Source: an uncultured Lachnospiraceae bacterium
GTDB taxonomy: Bacteria > Bacillota > Clostridia > Lachnospirales > Lachnospiraceae
Direction: 5' to 3'
NCBI GenBank assembly: GCA_947589095.1
Contig: CANQBX010000006.1
Location: 19,024 to 83,023, forward strand
DNA length: 64,000 nt
The translations under genes were made by a program, and so were the position numbers. The notes beneath the pieces were generated by a model. It was not told where the DNA came from, searched no databases, and saw only the letters and a program-made list of their open reading frames with translations. Shown here piece after piece: positions 24,956 to 33,911 of the stretch. Each line of letters opens with the position of its first letter. The stretch's first letter is position 1.

Positions 24956-26872
24956 TCGATCCAGGGAGTTTTTCAGGAGCCATGTCTGGAATTCCTCGCG
25001 GATCACGGTGAACGGCGCGGGCCCGGTATCCAGCAGGAACCGGTGGAATTCCTTCAGGGAGAAGCCGTTTCCGAGAGTATCCCGGGCCTGATCCCTCATC
25101 CGGATGATCTCCAGATAGCCGACATAGTATTCCACATAATTGACCGGCGCGTTCAACATTGCGTCGTAGATGGTTTCCACCAGGCTCTCGTCGCTGACAT
25201 CGAAATACGGGGCCAGAAATTCCTTCACCTGCTCCCGCGTCCAGCCGAAATAGTTGATGTTGATGTCAATGATGGCGTGAAGTCCCAGGTTGGCGGCGGC
25301 GTTATGCGCCAGGAGCCGGCCCAGCTCCGGGGAAAGCCCGTTGCTGGTCGTATAGGAATAATTTTCCACATAGGAAGCCCATCCTTCGCTGTAGCTGGTA
25401 AAGGAAAGGATCTTGCGAAGATCGTTCGTACAGTGGGACAGGAAGTAGGTATTCTGGTACATATGCCCCGGGATCCCTTCATGGGCCAGCGTGGTGTAAA
25501 GAGCCTGGGAATCCGAGGTGCTGTCCGGATTGATATAGATGACGCAGTCGTCATAGTCGTCGACCGGCGGAACCAGGAAAAAGGCGGGGCCGAGAGTGTG
25601 GGCGAGCTCCTCCGGCACATATTTGGTTACATAGCTGCACGGAGGGCTTTCGGGAAAGTCTTCAGCGATCTGAGACTGCAGCTGTGTAAGGATCTGCTCC
25701 GGCCCGGTGTATGCGAAGGAATAATCCATGATCTGATCGGCAACCTCCGGATGCGCTTGAATGATATCCGTCATCTCGGCCAGGTCGCTGTCTATCTGCG
25801 CGGCAATGGCGTCCCGCAGCTCTTCGATGGTCTGGTATGTAGTGCCGGTCCCGGAACGGACCAGATATTCGTAGTACTGCTTCCCTTCCGGCAGATAGCA
25901 CAGTCCCTGGTTATTGACGCCGCTTCCTTTCAGCTGCGTGAGACCGTCGGACAGGAGATCATAGGCGGGAATGAAATGCTCTTCCACCGCGGCAAGGTTC
26001 CGGGCCTTATATTCGGAGCGTTCCTCGTCGCTTAAGCCGTCGAAGGCGTCGATCCGCTGGTCAAATGTGAGAGTCATGAAATTATGATCCGCCTTTATTC
26101 TGTAGGCGTCGCAGCCCTCCGTGATCTGATCTGCGCAGGAATCCGCCATAAACAGGCCCGCGGCGGCCTTTTCCTTTTCAAAATCAAGGATCTGCCGGTA
26201 GTAGCTGTCGATCGTGGAAAGGAGCTCCAGATAATCCTCAATATCCTGCCGCTCGCGGAACGCAAACTCGGCCAGGAGAACGGGCAGCTGGGCCTGCACG
26301 CCGGTAGACGGAGCCAGCGGCTGGTAATAAAGCTCCAGCCCGTCTCCGGATTCCTCCAGACGGAAGGCTTCCGTGAGAATGCGGAAGGTCAGTTTCTGCT
26401 CATTGTCAAGAAAACCGGGGTCGATCCCGGCCAGTTCCTTCTGAAATTCTTTCTGCCGGTCCCGTTCCTTTCGCATCCCGTCCAGGGAGAAATCGCCGAA
26501 TTCGGCCTTATAGCCGGTGATCCCGTATGCCTCCGGAGAAACCAGAGAATAGTGGAGATTGAGAAAGGAAGTCTCCAGCTGCTCTTTAAGGAAACGGCTG
26601 CACCAGTCGTCGAAGGAGGCGCGGATCCGGGCGGTTTCCTCCTGTCCTCCGCCGTCTGAACGTTCGGAAGACGGCTCCGGTTCCCGGGTGTCCGTATCGT
26701 CCGCGGCGGCCGTTTCCGACGGGGCGGCGGGCGCCGTCGCGCTGCCGGCGCGGGAGCAGGCGGAGATCAGGACCACAAGAACGGCGCACAGCAGAATACA
26801 GATTTTCGCGGACTGTCGGGGCCGTCGGGCCGGTCGGAACCGGATAATAGATCGTGTGATCAGTTTATTCAT
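24953..26872 (-). CDS. DUF885 family lipoprotein (HEGxPGH metallopeptidase-like)
   Basis: 639 residues from ATG 26872 (GGAGGGTTTAACC upstream); the ORF continues upstream only as an antisense shadow of metG. A lipoprotein signal with LVVLISACS is followed by a Ser/Asp/Glu-rich spacer and the DUF885 domain (about 90-635). The zinc motif HEGIPGH covers His464, Glu465 and His469, with YSEGWASYVE further on. Family members are predicted exported metallopeptidases; substrates are mostly unknown. It has its own promoter, divergent from metG. Confidence 0.88.
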   Translation of the reverse strand: MNKLITRSIIRFRPARRPRQSAKICILLCAVLVVLISACSRAGSATAPAAPSETAAADDTDTREPEPSSERSDGGGQEETARIRASFDDWCSRFLKEQLETSFLNLHYSLVSPEAYGITGYKAEFGDFSLDGMRKERDRQKEFQKELAGIDPGFLDNEQKLTFRILTEAFRLEESGDGLELYYQPLAPSTGVQAQLPVLLAEFAFRERQDIEDYLELLSTIDSYYRQILDFEKEKAAAGLFMADSCADQITEGCDAYRIKADHNFMTLTFDQRIDAFDGLSDEERSEYKARNLAAVEEHFIPAYDLLSDGLTQLKGSGVNNQGLCYLPEGKQYYEYLVRSGTGTTYQTIEELRDAIAAQIDSDLAEMTDIIQAHPEVADQIMDYSFAYTGPEQILTQLQSQIAEDFPESPPCSYVTKYVPEELAHTLGPAFFLVPPVDDYDDCVIYINPDSTSDSQALYTTLAHEGIPGHMYQNTYFLSHCTNDLRKILSFTSYSEGWASYVENYSYTTSNGLSPELGRLLAHNAAANLGLHAIIDININYFGWTREQVKEFLAPYFDVSDESLVETIYDAMLNAPVNYVEYYVGYLEIIRMRDQARDTLGNGFSLKEFHRFLLDTGPAPFTVIREEFQTWLLKNSLDR

Positions 26873-26893
26873 GGTTAAACCCTCCATTTCTAT

Positions 26894-26922
26894 AGTATAA
26901 TTTATATTGAAGGATTTGACAA
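26894..26922 (-). promoter_or_regulatory. promoter of the DUF885 lipoprotein gene
   Basis: Minus strand TTGTCA (26917-26922) and TATACT (26894-26899), spacer 17. Confidence 0.65.
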
Positions 26923-26936
26923 CGCATGAAAAAAGA

Positions 26937-26965
26937 TTGACGAAAGCCATGAAAAAAGGTACACT
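26937..26965 (+). promoter_or_regulatory. promoter of metG
   Basis: TTGACG (26937-26942) and TACACT (26960-26965), spacer 17. The leader of about 140 bases shows no T-box or SAM-riboswitch sequence that I could recognise. Confidence 0.6.
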
Positions 26966-27112
26966 GAATATAAATGTCCGGCGGGGAGCAGGTCTCGGCG
27001 TGCCGCGGCGGAAAGATGTCGGTGCACCGGGCGGAAGGGCGCCGCGCAGGACAGTGAAGGAGAGGTTGAGGAGGCACCGCGGCCTCCGGTAATGCAAAAA
27101 GGAGAAGCAGAC

Positions 27113-29233
27113 ATGTGCGACAAATGTAAGAAACCCTATTATATTACGACGGCCATCGCTTACACCTCCGGTAAGCCCCATATCGGCAACACCTATGAGA
27201 TCGTGCTGGCGGACAGCATCGCCCGCTATAAGCGTGCCCAGGGCTACGATGTGTTCTTCCAGACCGGTACCGACGAGCACGGCCAGAAGATCGAGCTGAA
27301 GGCGCAGGAGGCCGGCGTGACGCCGAAGGAGTTCGTGGACGGCGTGGCCGCGCAGATCAAGTCGATCTGGGATCTGATGAACACTTCCTATGACAAGTTC
27401 ATCCGCACCACGGATAAGGATCATGAGATTCAGATCCAGAAGGTGTTTAAGAAAATGTACGACCAGGGGGACATTTACAAGGGCTACTATGAGGGCCTGT
27501 ACTGCACGCCCTGCGAGTCCTTCTGGACCGAGTCCCAGCTGGTAGACGGCAAATGCCCCGACTGCGGCCGGGAGGTGAAGCCGGCGCGGGAGGAAGCCTA
27601 TTTCTTTAAGATGAGCAAATACGCGGACAGGCTGATCCAGTATATCAACGACCATCCGGAATTTATACAGCCGGTGTCCCGCAAGAATGAGATGATGAAT
27701 AATTTCCTGCTTCCGGGCCTGCAGGATCTGTGCGTGTCCAGGACGTCGTTTACCTGGGGCATCCCGGTGACCTTCGACCCGAAGCATGTGACTTACGTGT
27801 GGCTGGACGCGCTGACCAACTATATCACCGGTCTCGGCTACGACTGCGACGGCGACAGCTCCGAACGGTTTAAGAAATACTGGCCGGCGGATCTGCATCT
27901 GATCGGCAAGGATATTATCCGTTTCCATACGATCTACTGGCCCATTTTCCTGATGTCCCTGGGTCTGCCGCTGCCGAAGCAGGTGTTCGGCCACCCGTGG
28001 CTGATGATGAGCGGCGGCAAGATGAGCAAGTCCAAGGGCAATATCATCTACGCCGACGACCTGGTTCGGTTCTTCGGCGTAGACGCGGTGCGCTACTATG
28101 TGCTGCACGAGACGCCCTTTGACAATGACGGCAACGTGACGTGGGAGCTGATCGTGGAACGGTACAATTCCGATCTGGCCAATATTCTGGGGAACCTGGT
28201 GAGCCGTACCATTTCCATGACGAATAAGTATTTCGGCGGCGTCGTGAAGAAGACCGGCGCGGCGGAGGAGACGGACGCGGATCTGAAGGCGACGGTGTTG
28301 GAAGCTGTGAAGAAGGTAGACGCGAAGATGGAGGAGCTGCGGGTGGCGGACGCCATCACGGAGATCTTCGGGATCTTCCGCCGCAGTAATAAATATATCG
28401 ACGAGACCACGCCGTGGGCGCTGGCGAAGGACGAGGCAAAGAAGGACCGTCTGGCGGAGGTACTCTATAATCTGACGGAGGCCATCACCATCGGCGCGTC
28501 GCTTCTGGAGCCGTTCATGCCGGAGACCTCGCAGAAGATCCTGGGCCAGCTGAATACGCAGAAGCGCGAGCTCTCGCAGATGGACGGGTTCGGGCTGTAT
28601 CCGGACGGCAATAAAGTGACGGAGAAGCCGGAGATCCTGTTTGCCAGACTGGATGTGAACGAGATCATGGACAAGGTGAACGCCATGAACGCGGAACGGG
28701 AGGCGCAGGCGGCGGATAGCGCGGCGGACGCCGGCGCGGAAACGGCCGGAGAAGCGGCAGCGGGAACCGGAAGCGCGGACAGCGGTGCGGCGGCCGGAAC
28801 CGTGTCCGTAGCCGGCGCAGACAAGGACGGTGCTGCACAGGCAGCAGACGGAAAGACCGGAACTGCCGGTACAGCCGGCGGAACCGAAGCGGCCGTCAAG
28901 GCTAAGCCCGAGGTCACCTACGACGATTTTGCGAAACTGCAGTTCGCGGTAGGCGAGATCATCGCCTGCGAGGAAGTGAAGAAGTCGAAGAAGCTTCTCT
29001 GCAGCCAGGTGAAGATCGGCGGCGAGGTCCGCCAGATCTTAAGCGGCATTAAATCCCACTATACGCCGGAGCAGATGGTAGGCAAGAAGGTCATGGTCCT
29101 TATGAATCTGGCTCCCCGCAAGATGGCGGGACTGGAGTCCCAGGGGATGCTTCTGTGCGCCGAGGACGCGGATGGCGAGCTTGCGCTGATGACGCCGGAG
29201 AAGGATATGCCGTCGGGGGCGGAGATCTGCTGA
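27113..29233 (+). CDS. metG: methionyl-tRNA synthetase with C-terminal tRNA-binding domain
   Basis: 706 residues from ATG 27113 (AAAAAGGAGAAGCAGAC upstream). Charges tRNA-Met. Class I signatures: PHIGN (22-26) and KMSKS (303-307); the zinc knuckle is CTPC...CPDC. An OB-fold tRNA-binding domain (about 605-706, FAKLQFAVGEIIACEEVKKS) dimerises the enzyme. Between catalytic part and OB fold lies a 70-residue linker (about 533-602) made almost only of Ala, Gly, Asp, Thr and Glu (GEAAAGTGSADSGAAAGTVS), far longer and simpler than usual. Downstream lies a long inverted repeat. Confidence 0.96.
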   Translation: MCDKCKKPYYITTAIAYTSGKPHIGNTYEIVLADSIARYKRAQGYDVFFQTGTDEHGQKIELKAQEAGVTPKEFVDGVAAQIKSIWDLMNTSYDKFIRTTDKDHEIQIQKVFKKMYDQGDIYKGYYEGLYCTPCESFWTESQLVDGKCPDCGREVKPAREEAYFFKMSKYADRLIQYINDHPEFIQPVSRKNEMMNNFLLPGLQDLCVSRTSFTWGIPVTFDPKHVTYVWLDALTNYITGLGYDCDGDSSERFKKYWPADLHLIGKDIIRFHTIYWPIFLMSLGLPLPKQVFGHPWLMMSGGKMSKSKGNIIYADDLVRFFGVDAVRYYVLHETPFDNDGNVTWELIVERYNSDLANILGNLVSRTISMTNKYFGGVVKKTGAAEETDADLKATVLEAVKKVDAKMEELRVADAITEIFGIFRRSNKYIDETTPWALAKDEAKKDRLAEVLYNLTEAITIGASLLEPFMPETSQKILGQLNTQKRELSQMDGFGLYPDGNKVTEKPEILFARLDVNEIMDKVNAMNAEREAQAADSAADAGAETAGEAAAGTGSADSGAAAGTVSVAGADKDGAAQAADGKTGTAGTAGGTEAAVKAKPEVTYDDFAKLQFAVGEIIACEEVKKSKKLLCSQVKIGGEVRQILSGIKSHYTPEQMVGKKVMVLMNLAPRKMAGLESQGMLLCAEDADGELALMTPEKDMPSGAEIC

Positions 29234-29357
29234 GCGGAACTGCCGGAATCGGCCGCGCCGCGTGTTTTACAGAGGTAAATTAGGCCGATGGATAATCAGA
29301 AATTGATAATTTAAGAAAGGCCGTTGTCGGATACAAAGAGAAAATACCGTCTTACAG

Positions 29358-29427
29358 CGGAAGGAAGCGCAGTTTTGTTCGTTTGAATTAGAATCATCGA
29401 TATTATACCGGACTGCGCTTCCTTCCG
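29358..29427. other. perfect 16-base inverted repeat, 38-base loop
   Basis: CGGAAGGAAGCGCAGT (29358-29373) and its exact complement (29412-29427). It sits between the convergent metG and GH20 genes, so it could be a two-way terminator, but the loop is long and there is no T-run. It could also be a relic of a mobile-element end. The rest of 29234-29433 shows nothing. Confidence 0.55.
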
Positions 29428-29433
29428 AGCTCG

Positions 29434-31377
29434 TTAATGAACTTCCGTTTTTTGGCCCCGGGACATGTTGTAATAGAAAGTCAGCAAATGGTTTATCTGC
29501 TTGATACTCCGGCTAAATCCGCCCAAACGGTTCCGGGCAGTCCAGCACTGAAAATGTATCGGCAATATTTCATTCAGATCCTGATATAATATCTTCATTT
29601 CTTTTTGAAACAGCTCCGTATCATCTGCCAGTTCGGTCATTGTGTAGTACAAGTGAATGCCATGCTTCACCATGCGCAGTCCGTTTTTCATCTCCTGTTT
29701 AATCAGCGCACCATCCGGTCCCGCAAGCGTCAGCGATTCGATTTCCAGAGCTACCGTTTCCAGATAAGACTGCATGGCCGGGTAATCTATATGGATGCTG
29801 TTTTCCTTTGGCTGGATATGATTTGTTTTGGCAATAGAAGCGGAATGGGCCAGCATCTGCTCCATCTTTACCGAAAACTCTTCCCGGGAGTGAAAAACAT
29901 ACTTACTGCACATCACGGCAAAGGCCAGTGTAGTACTGTACAAGGGAGCATGTTCAAAACGATAATAATTGCCAAGATCTAAGGCTGCTTTAAATGCGCG
30001 TTCATTGGAATCCTTATAAATAAAACGGTTACAGTACCATTCAGCTGGAGATTTATCTTCCGACGGGCCATTCCATGTGAGGAAGGCCGTATAGGCAAAC
30101 GCCGGAAAACTTGCGCTCTGGTACTGCCAGTGACCCATATCTCCCCAGTCTGTGGTAATTACACCCAGCCCGCCATATTGGATAGCGCAGGCGACGGCGT
30201 CTTCGATATTGGCGATCATATTATCAGACCGCCCTGTCAAAGAAGCCCAGCAGCTTGTTCCGGGACAAAGGCAGAACGGCCGCTTCATCTCTTGCAAAAG
30301 CCTGGCGTGATCTTTAAAATGCCCTTCGCTCTCATAGAGCCAGTCAAGAAGAATTATGTTTTCGGGGATTCGCGACACATGCTCCGGATGCTGCAGAAGC
30401 TCATCGCCCCATATCATCATCGTCTTTTTCTTTTCTGTACAGTACCCGTATATTTTGCTTAAATATTCAAGATATAGTTCCGATCTTCCGTAATTCTCCG
30501 CAAAAGCTTTATTTTTGCCCATCCCCAGCTCAAACGGTTCGTCCATATTGACGTTCAGATACCGGGAATCCGAGCGTTCTGCCAGCGCATTTAAAAGAGA
30601 AACGACCAGACGAAAGCTTTCCGGGTTTTTAACATCCAGCGTCGCCGGGGGTCTCCAGTACAGATTTTTAAAAATGTAACCATCCTCACATTCGGCCAGC
30701 GGATGAAACTGCGGTTTATCCAGCCATTTCCCCATGTGTCCCAGCACGTTTTGGCATGGCACAAGGTCAATAAAGCGTGCTTTTGCATATGCGGATAATT
30801 TTTGGAATTCCTCCGGCGTCAGAGGCGTTTCATCTGTAAAAAGATACCGGTATTCTTCATAGTTATAGCAGAACCCTTCCATATATAATTGAAGGTGGTT
30901 CAGCCGCATTAAGGCGAACATATCGATCAGGGAGCAGAGGGTTTCCATTGTGGGAATCTTATCTCTCGCGATATCCAGCAGGATTCCGCGGATAGACAGG
31001 GCAGGCCAGTCAGCCATATACAGGCAGGGCAGGGCCTGCTCTCCCTGCGCCGCCAGCTGGTATAGTACATTGGCGGCATAGAAAAATCCGCTTCCGCTGC
31101 GGCATGCGATATGAATCGCGTCTGCGTCGATGGAGAGAACAAAACCGTCTGACGGCAGATCCGGTATATCGGGGTCTGACGTTACGGAAACAGGGATGCC
31201 ATCAGCAGAGAGCCCCGCAGGAAAGATGCTTTTAAGATGTTCTTCCGGATCGCAGCCGGCAGCGAGGCAGGAGGATCGGATCGATGGCGCCATAGAAAGC
31301 CGCACAGGTCTGTCTGTGGATAAAGTGCCCGGATGAAAAACACATTGCTTCGGCGCCGGGAAAATGTGAATAGCCAT
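29434..31377 (-). CDS. glycoside hydrolase family 20-type beta-N-acetylhexosaminidase
   Basis: 647 residues, no signal peptide, so intracellular. The N-terminal GH20b-like domain (about 1-115) leads to the barrel: LSIRGILLDIARDKIPTMET, then the Asp279-Glu280 pair in NVNMDEPFELG that in GH20 gives substrate-assisted catalysis (Asp orients the N-acetyl group, Glu is the acid). The C-terminal 200 residues are helical. It would remove terminal GlcNAc or GalNAc from an imported conjugate. AAAAGGAGTTATT precedes ATG. The regulator gene lies 24 bases upstream in the same operon. Confidence 0.8.
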   Translation of the reverse strand: MAIHIFPAPKQCVFHPGTLSTDRPVRLSMAPSIRSSCLAAGCDPEEHLKSIFPAGLSADGIPVSVTSDPDIPDLPSDGFVLSIDADAIHIACRSGSGFFYAANVLYQLAAQGEQALPCLYMADWPALSIRGILLDIARDKIPTMETLCSLIDMFALMRLNHLQLYMEGFCYNYEEYRYLFTDETPLTPEEFQKLSAYAKARFIDLVPCQNVLGHMGKWLDKPQFHPLAECEDGYIFKNLYWRPPATLDVKNPESFRLVVSLLNALAERSDSRYLNVNMDEPFELGMGKNKAFAENYGRSELYLEYLSKIYGYCTEKKKTMMIWGDELLQHPEHVSRIPENIILLDWLYESEGHFKDHARLLQEMKRPFCLCPGTSCWASLTGRSDNMIANIEDAVACAIQYGGLGVITTDWGDMGHWQYQSASFPAFAYTAFLTWNGPSEDKSPAEWYCNRFIYKDSNERAFKAALDLGNYYRFEHAPLYSTTLAFAVMCSKYVFHSREEFSVKMEQMLAHSASIAKTNHIQPKENSIHIDYPAMQSYLETVALEIESLTLAGPDGALIKQEMKNGLRMVKHGIHLYYTMTELADDTELFQKEMKILYQDLNEILPIHFQCWTARNRLGGFSRSIKQINHLLTFYYNMSRGQKTEVH

Positions 31378-31401
31378 AATAACTCCTTTTCTGAAATACT
31401 A

Positions 31402-32064
31402 TTATAATTCCTGATTCTGTTTCGTCTGCCCGCGGCTGATATCCAGATAGTTATAAAAAGTAAATTTACTAATGTTCAGCAGCCTGCAGACCTGTTCGCC
31501 GGATTTGGTTATCAGAAACGCTCCTTTTTGATCCAGATAATGAATAAACTCGATTTTTTCTGCTTTATTCATTTCGGACGCCGGTTTGCCGATCTGTTCC
31601 TGCCCTTTCTGCATAAGATGGGACAGCAAATGGTTAATATCGGAAGAGAAAACTTCTTCCTCATGGGTATCGGACGGTTCAAACTGGTTGAATTGATGGA
31701 GATATCCTTCAAACTGAAGGGTATCCGTAATATCCAGATTTACGCAGATGGAACCGATCACGGCGCCCTCGTCATTTTTTAAATAGATGGATGAAGAGCG
31801 CAGGATCTTGCCGTCGGAGGTAGTTGATACGTAATTAAAGCGGTCGCCGTCTACCACCGTTCCTTTAAGAACCTCCAGGCCTAAATTGCTTCCGCATCCT
31901 CCGATCGAGCGGTTGGTGATCGCTCCATTTCGGATGTCAACAATTGTATGATCATAATCTTTCGTTAAATCATGAAGGACTACTTCGCATCGATTGCCGA
32001 AATGCTTTTCAATAAGGGTAAGAAGCTGCTGCAGCAACGGCATGATTTCATCAATGGTTTTCAT
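31402..32064 (-). CDS. YheO-type PAS/HTH transcriptional regulator
   Basis: 220 residues from ATG 32064 (AGAGGAGAATTT upstream; the ORF to 32106 lacks a site). The N-terminal two thirds are the YheO-like PAS domain (GNRCEVVLHDLTKDYDHTIV, shown as its core CEVVLHDL, then SIGGCGSNLGLEVL). The C-terminal HTH_22 helix-turn-helix is near 175-215 (VCRLLNISKFTFYNYLD). Members respond to small ligands; DauR, a known member, controls D-arginine use. It precedes GH20 and is divergent from the importer operon. Its promoter -10 lies in a palindrome, suggesting self-repression. Confidence 0.88.
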   Translation of the reverse strand: MKTIDEIMPLLQQLLTLIEKHFGNRCEVVLHDLTKDYDHTIVDIRNGAITNRSIGGCGSNLGLEVLKGTVVDGDRFNYVSTTSDGKILRSSSIYLKNDEGAVIGSICVNLDITDTLQFEGYLHQFNQFEPSDTHEEEVFSSDINHLLSHLMQKGQEQIGKPASEMNKAEKIEFIHYLDQKGAFLITKSGEQVCRLLNISKFTFYNYLDISRGQTKQNQEL

Positions 32065-32106
32065 AAATTCTCCTCTCTGGAACTTTAGAATTAAATCGTC
32101 AGGCAC

Positions 32107-32132
32107 GGTATAATCTCTAATGAGATTATACC
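32107..32132. promoter_or_regulatory. operator-like palindrome over the regulator promoter
   Basis: GGTATAATCTC (32107-32117), TAAT, GAGATTATACC (32122-32132): a perfect 11-base inverted repeat. The minus-strand TATAAT of the regulator promoter lies inside it, so a protein bound here would block that promoter. Confidence 0.65.
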
Positions 32133-32153
32133 ATAATAAAAGTCATTAAACAA
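32125..32153 (-). promoter_or_regulatory. promoter of the regulator-GH20 operon
   Basis: TTGTTT (32148-32153) and TATAAT (32125-32130), spacer 17, on the minus strand. Confidence 0.6.
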
Positions 32154-32248
32154 CCAGAAAATCAAAAAAAATATCAGGTAAAAAACAAATTGATTGAAAA
32201 AGCATCGGATACACCCTCATAAAAATAACAAAAAATTGAAATTATGCC

Positions 32249-32277
32249 TTGAAATATTATAAAAAGTATGATATAGT
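32249..32277 (+). promoter_or_regulatory. promoter of the importer-catabolic operon
   Basis: TTGAAA (32249-32254) and TATAGT (32272-32277), spacer 17, about 70 bases before the binding-protein start. Confidence 0.6.
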
Positions 32278-32344
32278 GAGGAAGGACATGAAAAATGTTC
32301 ATGTAAACATGCCAAAAAGTTTGAAAAAAGAAAGGGGTACGAGT

Positions 32345-33805
32345 ATGATGAAAATGAAACTGGCGTTAATATCGGCAGTGATATCGGTCGGTATCTTAAC
32401 CGCGTGTTCGGACAGAACCGAGACACAGGTAAAAGAAGAAAGTACGGCGGCATCCAGTACAACGGCATCCGAAAGCGTTACGCAGAAAGATACTTTGCTG
32501 GCCAAAGAGGAGAACGAGCCTGCGGCGGATACCATTACGATTATGGTTCCGCCCATTACATCCAATTACGTGGAGCTGCTCGACGGATGGATAGAAGACT
32601 ACAAAAAGGATCATCCGAATATCGAAATCGAAGTAACTGCTACCACATGGGCCGAGAACACCAGCAAGCTGACCACGATGGCGCTTGCCGGAGAAGCGCC
32701 GGATATTGCGGAAGTCGATATGAATATGATCGGTCCGCTTGCGGAGATGGGAGTAGCCGTAGATCTGGAGCAGTATCTGGACGCTGAAACCTTGGCGGAT
32801 TACGACCGGAATAGTTTGGATTATCTGAGGCAGAATGATATTTTATACGGACTTCCGCTTTATTTAACGATTCAGGCTTTAGGCGGGAATCGCGCTATGC
32901 TGGAAGAGGCCGGAGCGGATATAGAAAAAATCCAGACGTCAGGATGGACCTACGATGAATTTTTGAAAATTGTCGCGGCAGGAACAAAAGAAGGAACATG
33001 GGGCTTCATCTTTGCCAATCAGGGCGTGGCGGCCGCAGATGTTGTCAATATATTCGGAGTGTCGGCAGGTATTACCAACGCCTTCACAAGCGATTTTAAG
33101 TATGCGTTTACCTCAGAAAACATGCTTCAGCTGCTGACGGCGATTGAAGATCTGGTTAAGTCCGGCTATATGCCGAACTACGGAATTGAAACGGGACAGC
33201 GTTGGGCCATGCTTGAAACCGGCGAAACAATGATTGCGGGCAAGGCCATGCCGCTGACGGAAAGCACGATACGGAAGAACAATGCGGGAATCGCCGACGG
33301 GACGGCGACCGAAGGCTCCATTGAAGTAGAATATGTTTTTCTGCCCACTCCGGCGATGGAAGGAGTGGATGAATCCTGTTACGGGATTGTGGATGGAATG
33401 GTTCCTCTTCGCAACAACGGAACCACGGATCAGCATATGAAGAACGTATGTGAGTTTTTGAATTATATTTGTTCCGGCGAGAGGATAGCGGCGGTAGATG
33501 ACGAGGTGATGCTTCCGAGCGTGTGCGAATCGGGAAGACAGGCGCAGGCAAACAGGGAGCTGGAGCAATATGAGAATAATGCGGCGGCGGCAGCCAGATG
33601 TATTTCTCTGGTAAAGGTGCCTCCGGTGGGAATTTCTTCCGAGCAGACTTCCAAAGCTTCTACGCTGATGAACGAGGTGATCGTACCGAAATTCCAGGCC
33701 CTGCTGGCAGGCGAGGTTACGGCACAGAATATGTACGAGGAAATCTGTCAGGCGGCCATCGCTGAATTCGGTGAGAGCTCCTGCGAGATGGGGCGGATCC
33801 CGTAA
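32345..33805 (+). CDS. ABC importer solute-binding lipoprotein (sugar-type, family 1)
   Basis: 486 residues from ATG 32345 (AAAGGGG upstream). The lipoprotein signal ends in ILTACS; a Ser/Thr-rich spacer follows. The mature part is a family 1 extracellular solute-binding protein (DTITIMVPP, then NIEIEVTATTWAENTSKLTTM with core WAENTSKL, and APDIAEVD), the type that binds oligosaccharides. It heads the operon with two permeases; no ATP-binding subunit is encoded, so a shared MsmK-type ATPase elsewhere is likely. Ligand is unknown but GH20 nearby suggests a HexNAc-containing compound. Confidence 0.9.
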   Translation: MMKMKLALISAVISVGILTACSDRTETQVKEESTAASSTTASESVTQKDTLLAKEENEPAADTITIMVPPITSNYVELLDGWIEDYKKDHPNIEIEVTATTWAENTSKLTTMALAGEAPDIAEVDMNMIGPLAEMGVAVDLEQYLDAETLADYDRNSLDYLRQNDILYGLPLYLTIQALGGNRAMLEEAGADIEKIQTSGWTYDEFLKIVAAGTKEGTWGFIFANQGVAAADVVNIFGVSAGITNAFTSDFKYAFTSENMLQLLTAIEDLVKSGYMPNYGIETGQRWAMLETGETMIAGKAMPLTESTIRKNNAGIADGTATEGSIEVEYVFLPTPAMEGVDESCYGIVDGMVPLRNNGTTDQHMKNVCEFLNYICSGERIAAVDDEVMLPSVCESGRQAQANRELEQYENNAAAAARCISLVKVPPVGISSEQTSKASTLMNEVIVPKFQALLAGEVTAQNMYEEICQAAIAEFGESSCEMGRIP

Positions 33806-33911
33806 ATGCCATAGCAGTATTCCTGATCTGTAATTCAGAGGCCTGTTCGTATGGACCGGCCTCTGTGCTTATAACGGCAAAGCATAGTCGTGTGAGGAGA
33901 ATAACTGAATA

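Noticed and set aside
26966..27112. T-box or SAM riboswitch in front of metG
   Set aside because: No T-box consensus, specifier loop or SAM-I core was recognisable, and the leader is short.
26873..28108. Minus-strand reading frame continuing 400 residues upstream of the DUF885 protein
   Set aside because: It lies antisense to metG, has no family features, and the lipoprotein signal with a good ribosome site at 26872 marks the real start.
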